The position numbers and the translations under genes were made by a program. The notes beneath the pieces are model-generated. The model saw only the letters and a list, made by a program, of their open reading frames with translations. It made no database searches and was not told the DNA's origin. Below are positions 43,087 through 48,419 of a DNA stretch of 48,419 bases, in pieces. Origin of the DNA: Chthoniobacterales bacterium (lineage in GTDB: Bacteria > Verrucomicrobiota > Verrucomicrobiia > Chthoniobacterales > JAATET01); contig DATCRI010000062.1 in NCBI GenBank assembly GCA_036569045.1, forward strand, positions 1-48,419. Direction: 5' to 3'. Each line of letters opens with the position of its first letter. Position 1 is the first letter of the stretch.

Positions 43087-43218
43087 TCATCCGCAGAATT
43101 TGAAGGTCACCAGATCGTGGATCGCGCCGTAAAGTCCGCCGAGAAGCCCGCCCGTTAACGTGAAGCCGAGCATTGGCCCGAGGAGCCTGCGCTCAACGAC
43201 GGGGAACAGCAGGTTCAT
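43087..43218 (-). CDS. 43-residue membrane microprotein
   Basis: An open frame of 43 codons, ATG at 43218 and TGA at 43087. It would encode one Gly-rich hydrophobic helix (LGPMLGFTLTGGLLGGLYGA) with a short polar end (IHDLVTFKFCG). It starts seven bases after the stop of the three-helix membrane gene upstream, and GGTGAG lies five bases before the ATG, a plausible Shine-Dalgarno site. That spacing, frame and site support a real gene. Function unknown. Confidence 0.6.
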   Translation of the reverse strand: MNLLFPVVERRLLGPMLGFTLTGGLLGGLYGAIHDLVTFKFCG

Positions 43219-43224
43219 TCGCTC

Positions 43225-43518
43225 TCACCGGGACGTCAGGAACGTCGACGCGACGAGAAACAGGAAACACGCGATCGCGAGGAGGACGCCCAGCGCCTGC
43301 GCAAGCTTCGGGCGGAGGATGCCCCGGTCGAGGTTTACACAGGCCGACGCGAAAGCCACCCACACGAGCGGCACGACGAACAGCCAGAGCGCGATACGGT
43401 CCAGACGCAGCAAATAAGAAGAGCCGTCGAGGCCGGGATTCGCCTGAAGCATGATCTTCAGCACAACGACACCGAGCGAAAGGAAGGCAAACTGCGTAAG
43501 CGCGAGAACTCGGATCAT
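43225..43518 (-). CDS. Small three-helix membrane protein
   Basis: A 97-residue protein from the ATG at 43518 (an upstream in-frame start at 43569 adds a basic, non-conserved stretch). Three hydrophobic segments are clear: VLALTQFAFLSLGVVVLKIM, LWLFVVPLVWVAFASACV and ALGVLLAIACFLFLVASTFL. The loops are short. No family recognised. Followed closely by the 43-residue microprotein gene. Confidence 0.7.
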   Translation of the reverse strand: MIRVLALTQFAFLSLGVVVLKIMLQANPGLDGSSYLLRLDRIALWLFVVPLVWVAFASACVNLDRGILRPKLAQALGVLLAIACFLFLVASTFLTSR

Positions 43519-43584
43519 GGAAAATTGGGAACGCCTTCGCAGCGTATCCCGCCTTCCGGCGACTGCCAAGCCGCGCCTTCCCGC

Positions 43585-43782
43585 CTATTTGCGGAATTCG
43601 CGAAGGCGGGCCATGCGCAGCTCCTGCAAGCGCTCGCGGATGCTTTTCCGCACCCGCACGGGCCGTGGCTCGGGAGCGACCGGCGGGTTTTGCGCCGCGA
43701 CCTCGCTCTGCCAGCCCGGCACGGCCGACGCCATTTCCTGCTCGAATCGAATTTCCAGCCCCGTGGGTAGGTCTCTCATCAT
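43585..43782 (-). CDS. Small basic protein of unknown function
   Basis: A 65-residue open frame. The N-terminal half (MMRDLPTGLEIRFEQEMASA) is mixed and the C-terminal half is strongly basic and helical (RVRKSIRERLQELRMARLRE). It fills the gap between two small membrane-protein genes on the same strand. The basic tail suggests nucleic-acid or ribosome contact, but this is weak. It could be a chance frame. Confidence 0.45.
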   Translation of the reverse strand: MMRDLPTGLEIRFEQEMASAVPGWQSEVAAQNPPVAPEPRPVRVRKSIRERLQELRMARLREFRK

Positions 43783-43839
43783 GACCTCGAAATGTTCACG
43801 CGTTTCCCGAAATTTTCCATCCCGTTTTCGGGCGCGGCC

Positions 43840-44046
43840 TCAGCGCGGCGCGCGATCGCGCAGCAGGAGCTCGGCCAGCAGCGTCAGGTAAAAAACGGCG
43901 CCGGCCCCAAAGAGGCTCCAACCGATCGGGGCGCGTTTGTCCCGGGGCACCCGCGTCGCGAGGGCAAGGGCGAGACCCGCGGCCGCCGTGGCTCGGGTGC
44001 CGGTCAAAAGGCCGATCTGCAACAGAGTCAGCGGATAGGTTTTCAT
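43840..44046 (-). CDS. Small two-helix membrane protein
   Basis: A 68-residue protein with two hydrophobic stretches (LLTGTRATAAAGLALALATR and LFGAGAVFYLTLLAELLL) separated by a basic loop (VPRDKRAPIG). This frame is preferred over an overlapping one because only it gives regular membrane helices. It is divergent from surE (78 bases between starts). No family recognised. Confidence 0.6.
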   Translation of the reverse strand: MKTYPLTLLQIGLLTGTRATAAAGLALALATRVPRDKRAPIGWSLFGAGAVFYLTLLAELLLRDRAPR

Positions 44047-44124
44047 GGTTCACGCTCCACCGCGCGAAGGGCGGCGTCAACGTGCCGCCTTTTCTCCGTC
44101 GCGCGGCGGGTCTAGCCTTTGTCC

Positions 44125-44814
44125 ATGAAACTTCTCCTCAGCAACGACGATGGCATCCAGGCCGCGGGCCTCGCCGCCCTGCTCGAAGCAGCGCAGGAAT
44201 TCGGCGAGCCGGTCGTCGTCGCTCCGGTCGGCCCGCAATCCGGCGTCAGCCACGCCGTCACGTGGGAAGGCGCCGTGCGCCTCGAGGACCGCGGCCCCGG
44301 CGGCTTCGCCATTCACGGCACGCCGGCGGATTGCGCCCGCCTCGGCCTGCTCCGCGTTGCGCCGGATGCCGGATGGGTGCTCAGCGGCATCAACCACGGC
44401 GGCAACCTCGGCGCCGACGTCTACTACTCCGGCACCGTCGCGGCGGTGCGCGAGGCCGTCCTCCACGGCTGGCCCGGCATCGCGTTCTCGCAATACCTCC
44501 ACCGCGACGCCCCGGCGGACTGGGTGCGCGCCACGGGCTGGGCCGCCCGCGTCCTCGCGGAATTGCTGCCGCGCCCGATCGAGCCCGGGCGCTTCTACAA
44601 CGTGAATTTCCCGCACATCGCCGCCGGCGATCCCGAACCGGAAATCGTCTTCTGCCCGCTCGACCCGAATCCCCTGCCGCTCAGCTACCGCCACGAGGAC
44701 GGCGGCCACCACGTTTACGACGGCGTTTATTTCGACCGCGCCCGCTCGCCCGGCGCCGATGTCGACACGTGTTTCTCGGGGCGCATCGCCGTCACGGAAA
44801 TTCGTCTCTTCTAA
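44125..44814 (+). CDS. surE: 5'/3'-nucleotidase SurE
   Basis: A 229-residue metal-dependent phosphatase acting on nucleoside 5'- and 3'-monophosphates. The N-terminal LLLSNDDGIQAAGLAAL (metal-binding NDDG at about residues 8-11), PQSGVSHAVTW, SGINHGGNLGADVYYSGTVA (about 88-107) and the C-terminal CFSGRIAVTEI are all family marks. The ATG at 44125 is preferred over a TTG six bases upstream. The length is a little short of the usual 240-260. Monocistronic. Confidence 0.95.
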   Translation: MKLLLSNDDGIQAAGLAALLEAAQEFGEPVVVAPVGPQSGVSHAVTWEGAVRLEDRGPGGFAIHGTPADCARLGLLRVAPDAGWVLSGINHGGNLGADVYYSGTVAAVREAVLHGWPGIAFSQYLHRDAPADWVRATGWAARVLAELLPRPIEPGRFYNVNFPHIAAGDPEPEIVFCPLDPNPLPLSYRHEDGGHHVYDGVYFDRARSPGADVDTCFSGRIAVTEIRLF

Positions 44815-44839
44815 GAATCGTCGCGTGCGCTTCGGCAGC

Positions 44840-44865
44840 CGACCTGTTACCACTGACGCAGGTCG
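44840..44865 (+). promoter_or_regulatory. Inverted repeat before the giant beta-helix gene
   Basis: CGACCTG (44840-44846) and CAGGTCG (44859-44865) are perfect seven-base arms with a 12-base spacer, ending 12 bases before the ATG at 44878. No T-run follows, so a terminator for surE is less likely than an operator or leader hairpin. Confidence 0.35.
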
Positions 44866-44877
44866 TTCGACCATCCC

Positions 44878-47826
44878 ATGAATAAAGGCCCGCTGTTTTC
44901 GGCTGTTGTCGTCGCGTCCTTCGCGATTTTCCCCTCCCTCACTCAGGCTGCGACCTATCGCGTGACCACGCTGGCCGATACCTCCCAGCCCGGCACGCTG
45001 CGATCGGCGATCCGGCAGGCGAACCAGAATCCCGGCAGCCGCATCATCTTCCGCACCGCGGGCACGATTCACCTCTCCTCTCCGCTGCCCGCCATCACGA
45101 GCAAGGTCGACCTCGACGGCACCTCGGCGCCCAGCTACCACGACTCGCCGCTCATCACCGTCGATTTCTCCGGCCACACCGGCCTCGCCGTCTCCAAGAG
45201 CGCGGATGGCACCGAGATCAAGGGCCTCTCGCTCGTGAACTCGAGCGACTCCGGCATCGCAATCCACGCGTCGAACGTCACCGTCGCGGCAAACTACATC
45301 GGCCTCGACTTCACCGGCGCGCCCCGCGGCAACGCCGGCGACGGCGTGAAGATCTTCTCGTCGTCGAACAACAACCTCATCGGCGGCTTCGATCCCGTCA
45401 CGAGCATCCGCTACTTCGACACCTCGAACGCCAGCGCCTTCACCGTCCAGCCCGTCACCGCCTGGCAGGGCCTGCGCAACTACGGCAAGGGCACGAAGAA
45501 CTTCCTCATCTGCGGCAGCTCCGACGAGGACGGCCTGCTCTACGTCGGCCCGCTCGCCGGCGGCGGCGCCAGCTACCTCGTCGACAACCCCGTCGCCACG
45601 AGCACGAGCGTCTACGGCCCCGACAACCTCGGCAACGGCCGGCTGCGCCTCGTCGGCAGCTACAAGCAGGCCAACGACACCATCTACAACCACGGCTTCG
45701 TCTGGGAAGGCCGCCTGAGCGATCTGCCCAGCGGCGGCAAGTTCCGCGCCATCAACTACCCCGGCGCCACCTACCAGTTCACCCACAGCACCATGGGCGA
45801 CCTCGCCGTGGGCAATGCGGACGGCCCCGGCAAGGGCGGCAAGTCGCCGATCGGCCCCGGCGTCGCCTACATCTACGACGTCAAGAAGGGCGCCTTCATC
45901 ACAAACATTGTTTACCCCGGCTCGAAGAGCAACACCGCCTACGGCATCTGGTATAACGGCGGCACGCGCTACACGATCTGCGGCGGCTACAGCCCGAAGC
46001 GCACGAACAATCTCAGGAACCAGGGCCGCCCGCTCGACCAGGGCCGCGCCTTCCTCGTGGACTACGATTCGCGCACGAACACGTTCTCGAACTGGGCCAC
46101 CTACCGCTATCGCAACAGCAAGCGCAGCAAGACCTACATCACGCATTTCGAGGGCATCAGCAGCGCCGAGGACGGCGTCTACACGATGAATGCCGACTCC
46201 GTGAAGCGCGGCTCCAGCGGCCCCGCGCAGGGCTCCTGGGTCTCCGTCCGCCGCCTGCCCGACGGCACGTTCAGCAAGGCCCAGTGGGTCGACCTGAACT
46301 TCGACGGCGAGCGCCGCGGCGTCACCAGCAGCAATTCCGTCTACGGCAACAACGTCGTCGGCCTCGTCGTGACCGACCAGCCCTTCGCCTACCAGGCCAC
46401 CGTCAACATCGGCTTCACGCTCTCGAACGTCATCAGCGCCAACGGCGGCAACGGCGTCGGTGTCTACGGCTCCGGCGCGAACATCATCGCGCAGAATTAC
46501 ATCGGCACCGATCCCTCCGGCAAACGCGCCCTCGGCAACCGCAAGAACGGCGTCCTCATCACCGGCCGCGCGAAGGGCAACCTCATCGGCGGCCAGGAAG
46601 TCGGCGACAACAACCCCACCGGCTCCGAGGGCAACGTGAAGCCCGTCTACGAAGTGCCGCCGCAGGGCAACGTCATCTCCGGCAACCGCGGCGAAGGCGT
46701 GCTCGTCAGCCGCGGCGCCGTGAAAAACACCCTCAGCGGCAACTTCATCGGCACCGACGCCACCGGCAACCAGGCCCTCGGCAACCGCCTCAACGGCGTG
46801 CGCTTCGACCGCGCCCCGCGCAACTCCCTCATCGGCTGCACCCTGCGGCAGAATCCCTTCGTCTTCTACAACGTCATCTCCGGCAACGGCCTCAACGGCG
46901 TGCTCGTGAAGAGTTCCAACGACATCACCATCCAGGCGAACTTCCTCGGCATCGGCGCGAATAACCACGTCCTCGTGCCGAATCGCCGCGACGGCCTCGC
47001 CGTCACCGGCTCGTCGCAGACCACCACCGTCGGCGGCGTCATCCCGCTCGGCAACGTCATCTCCGGCAACTCCGGCAACGGCATCTCCGTCTCCGGCACT
47101 GCCGGCGGCTTCGTCTCGTTCAACACCTTCGGCGGCGGGTTTGCCTTCGGCGGCGCCGCGCCCAATGGCAGGAACGGCATCCTCATCACCGCCACCGGCG
47201 GCAACCAGACCATCCAGACCTGCATCCTTTCCGGCAACACCGGCAACGGCCTCGAGATCGGCGGCGACGCCAGCGGCGTGCAGGTCACCGATACCGCCTG
47301 CGGCACGCAGACGAACATCGGCTCCGCCCTGCCCAATGGCGGCCACGGCGTCGTCTTCCGCGGCACCGCGCACAACAACGTCCTCGGCGGCCGCCAGCCC
47401 TCTGTCGAAGGCCGCACGCACTTCTCTGGCAACATGGGCTACGGCGTCGTCGTCGCCGAGGGCGCGCACGACAACGCCATCTACAACTCCGACATCGGCA
47501 TCGGCCACATCATCTCCGAGGGCACGCACCCGGCCATTCCGAACCAGCTCGGCGGCATCTACCTCGGCGCCGGCACCTCCGCCACCACCATCGGCGGCAG
47601 CGGGCTCTACGCGAACGAGATCGACGCCAACAACGGCCCCGGCATCGCCATCATCTCGTCCACCGCGAACATCATCGACAACAACAACATCCTCCAGAAC
47701 CTCACCTACGGCCTCTACGCCACCGGCGCCTGCACCGGCTCCGCCGCCACCGGCAACACCATCACCGGCAACGGCACCGCCGACGTGGAAATCTCCACCG
47801 CCACCGGCATCACCGTCACCCCGTAG
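44878..47826 (+). CDS. Giant secreted parallel beta-helix protein with inserted propeller-like domain
   Basis: A 982-residue protein with a signal peptide (MNKGPLFSAVVVASFAIFPS, cleavage near TQAAT). Residues 25-170 and 511-982 form short, Gly/Asn-rich repeats of the kind that make right-handed parallel beta-helices (NVISGNRGEGVLVSR, NNVLGGRQPS, GNFIGTDATGNQALGN recur). The N-terminal YRVTTLADTSQPGTLRSAI is a common opening of such proteins. Between about residues 171 and 510 lies a 340-residue domain with repeated blocks of the HAF-repeat type (YGPDNLGNGRLRLVGSY with HGFVWEG; AYGIWYNGGTRYTICGGY with GRAFLVDYD), suggesting a beta-propeller. No sorting signal is seen at the C-terminus. Role: cell-surface binding or polysaccharide processing is possible but not shown. 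Confidence 0.85.
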   Translation: MNKGPLFSAVVVASFAIFPSLTQAATYRVTTLADTSQPGTLRSAIRQANQNPGSRIIFRTAGTIHLSSPLPAITSKVDLDGTSAPSYHDSPLITVDFSGHTGLAVSKSADGTEIKGLSLVNSSDSGIAIHASNVTVAANYIGLDFTGAPRGNAGDGVKIFSSSNNNLIGGFDPVTSIRYFDTSNASAFTVQPVTAWQGLRNYGKGTKNFLICGSSDEDGLLYVGPLAGGGASYLVDNPVATSTSVYGPDNLGNGRLRLVGSYKQANDTIYNHGFVWEGRLSDLPSGGKFRAINYPGATYQFTHSTMGDLAVGNADGPGKGGKSPIGPGVAYIYDVKKGAFITNIVYPGSKSNTAYGIWYNGGTRYTICGGYSPKRTNNLRNQGRPLDQGRAFLVDYDSRTNTFSNWATYRYRNSKRSKTYITHFEGISSAEDGVYTMNADSVKRGSSGPAQGSWVSVRRLPDGTFSKAQWVDLNFDGERRGVTSSNSVYGNNVVGLVVTDQPFAYQATVNIGFTLSNVISANGGNGVGVYGSGANIIAQNYIGTDPSGKRALGNRKNGVLITGRAKGNLIGGQEVGDNNPTGSEGNVKPVYEVPPQGNVISGNRGEGVLVSRGAVKNTLSGNFIGTDATGNQALGNRLNGVRFDRAPRNSLIGCTLRQNPFVFYNVISGNGLNGVLVKSSNDITIQANFLGIGANNHVLVPNRRDGLAVTGSSQTTTVGGVIPLGNVISGNSGNGISVSGTAGGFVSFNTFGGGFAFGGAAPNGRNGILITATGGNQTIQTCILSGNTGNGLEIGGDASGVQVTDTACGTQTNIGSALPNGGHGVVFRGTAHNNVLGGRQPSVEGRTHFSGNMGYGVVVAEGAHDNAIYNSDIGIGHIISEGTHPAIPNQLGGIYLGAGTSATTIGGSGLYANEIDANNGPGIAIISSTANIIDNNNILQNLTYGLYATGACTGSAATGNTITGNGTADVEISTATGITVTP

Positions 47827-47915
47827 CCGATGTCCTCACGGGCCATGTCTCCCCTCGAAATCGCCGTTTTCGACCGTAAATCGTTTTGTGCCGCAGAAAC
47901 GATTGCGCGCGGGAA

Positions 47916-48071
47916 TCAGCGCAATCCCCGCGCCCGCCCCGCCTTGGCCATCGTTTTCGAGGCCTCACGAAGTTTTTCGACGATGCGCACCTTCTCAGGG
48001 TAGGAGAGCCTCGCGAGCGATTTGCGGCGCTCCCGCTTGCCGGCCAGAATTTGTCGGGTAAGCGCAGTCAT
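47916..48071 (-). CDS. 51-residue basic protein paired with nucleotidyltransferase-like gene
   Basis: An open frame from ATG 48071 to TGA 47916. The protein is basic and helical (TALTRQILAGKRERRKSLAR, then LSYPEKVRIVEKLREASKTM). Its ATG overlaps the stop of the upstream nucleotidyltransferase-like gene (48068-48071), showing translational coupling. The pattern (K-rich start, LSYPEKVRIVEKLRE) resembles small proteins that often accompany such nucleotidyltransferases in probable toxin-antitoxin pairs. Assignment rests on this context and is moderate. Confidence 0.65.
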   Translation of the reverse strand: MTALTRQILAGKRERRKSLARLSYPEKVRIVEKLREASKTMAKAGRARGLR

Positions 48072-48419
48072 GCGAGGAATCTCTCTTCGAATCTAGCCCA
48101 GGCGTCAACCAGCCCATGCCGCACCAGCACCGCGTCGAATGCCTCGGCATCGAGAGTCCCGGATTCCAGAAAAGTCAGCAGGCGGGTGAAATCCTTCGAT
48201 CGGCCCGTTTGTAGCGCAATGGCGCACAGATGCTCTGCCTTCATGACCCGGGCCAGCACCCCCTCGAAATCCACCGCCACTGCCTGCTCCACCGCTTCTC
48301 TGAGCAGCGACGACTCCGCTGGAAGAAACTGCACCGGCCATCCACAAATGTTGATCGCGTCCCCTTCCGGAAAATGCCCTCTCGCCCGCAAAAAATCGTA
48401 GATCGGCGCAAGCGTCAGC
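48068..48419 (-). CDS. Nucleotidyltransferase-like protein, C-terminal part (cut by window edge)
   Basis: At least 116 codons; the frame is open to the right edge and reads LTLAPIYDFLRARGHFP there, so the true start lies outside. The visible part (GDAINICGWPVQFLPA, FEGVLARVMKAEHLCAIALQ, TGRSKDFTRLLTFLESGTLD, RHGLVDAWARFEERF) matches the C-terminal half of the small nucleotidyltransferases related to AbiEii-type proteins. The catalytic GS...D motif would be upstream, unseen. It is coupled by overlap to a 51-residue gene, so the two may form a toxin-antitoxin-like pair. Confidence 0.72.
   Translation of the reverse strand, partial: LTLAPIYDFLRARGHFPEGDAINICGWPVQFLPAESSLLREAVEQAVAVDFEGVLARVMKAEHLCAIALQTGRSKDFTRLLTFLESGTLDAEAFDAVLVRHGLVDAWARFEERFLA

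Noticed and set aside
43796-44080. Overlapping minus-strand frame beside the two-helix membrane gene
   Set aside because: Its product is Pro/Arg/Gly-rich without structure, while the alternative frame at 43840-44046 forms two regular membrane helices.
44077-47529. Minus-strand open frame of about 1150 codons opposite the beta-helix gene
   Set aside because: It has a repetitive Ala/Val/Asp composition that follows from the repeats on the other strand, and it also runs through surE. The plus-strand frames have signal peptides and recognised families.

Overview
The window is a GC-rich, gene-dense bacterial chromosome segment. It has about 50 protein genes, one tRNA gene and no insertion sequence, phage or CRISPR array. 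The gene content fits a Gram-negative, aerobic heterotroph of the Verrucomicrobiota: a lipid A gene (lpxA), a lipoprotein signal peptidase followed by a DUF5069 gene, a sigma/anti-sigma/von Willebrand cluster, a unified bc-complex plus cytochrome oxidase operon, and a polyuronide-degradation operon. The phylum is my inference from gene content; no rRNA marker is present. Most start codons have no visible Shine-Dalgarno sequence and instead follow a pyrimidine-rich or C-rich leader.

Layout. 1-8.2 kb holds housekeeping genes: a cytidylate-kinase-like protein, a small ribbon-helix-helix-like protein, tRNA-Thr(CGT), lpxA, upp, a methyltransferase/lipoprotein pair, a dodecin, and the overlapping ileS-lspA-DUF5069 operon. 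8.2-12.2 kb has a small membrane protein and a 1085-residue secreted protein of unknown function. 12.4-14.2 kb is an M3 oligopeptidase. 14.3-17.0 kb (minus strand) is an envelope-type cluster: an STN-like periplasmic protein, an ECF sigma factor, a small membrane protein and an LTXXQ protein. Upstream of it is a 0.5-kb divergent intergenic region filled by an imperfect 42-bp tandem repeat array. 17.5-21.9 kb has two unknown proteins and a second ECF sigma factor, overlapped by an anti-sigma-like/VWA (YfbK-type) membrane protein.

21.9-30.0 kb is a carbohydrate locus. An AraC-type regulator diverges from SDR reductase, GH88 unsaturated glucuronyl hydrolase, cupin, Gfo/Idh/MocA oxidoreductase, KDPG aldolase and KDG kinase genes, followed by an intrinsic terminator and an aldehyde dehydrogenase. 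Together they can plausibly take unsaturated uronides to pyruvate and glyceraldehyde-3-phosphate. An orphan NtrB-like histidine kinase follows.

31.3-41.35 kb is a respiratory supercluster: caa3-type oxidase subunits II (with fused cytochrome c), I, III and a IV-like protein, a cytochrome c lipoprotein, a Rieske protein, cytochrome b with a fused cytochrome c, a CtaG-polyferredoxin fusion, and a small exported protein. It encodes a quinol-to-oxygen electron path in one apparent transcription unit.

41.4-48.4 kb is mixed: a GNAT acetyltransferase, a dienelactone hydrolase, four very small minus-strand genes (one of 43 codons), surE, a 982-residue secreted beta-helix protein with a large inserted domain, and at the right edge a nucleotidyltransferase-like partial gene overlapping a 51-codon gene.

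The strongest candidates for something undescribed are the 42-bp repeat array, the CCAAAAT heptamer cassette found at two unrelated loci, the CtaG-polyferredoxin fusion, and the two giant secreted proteins.
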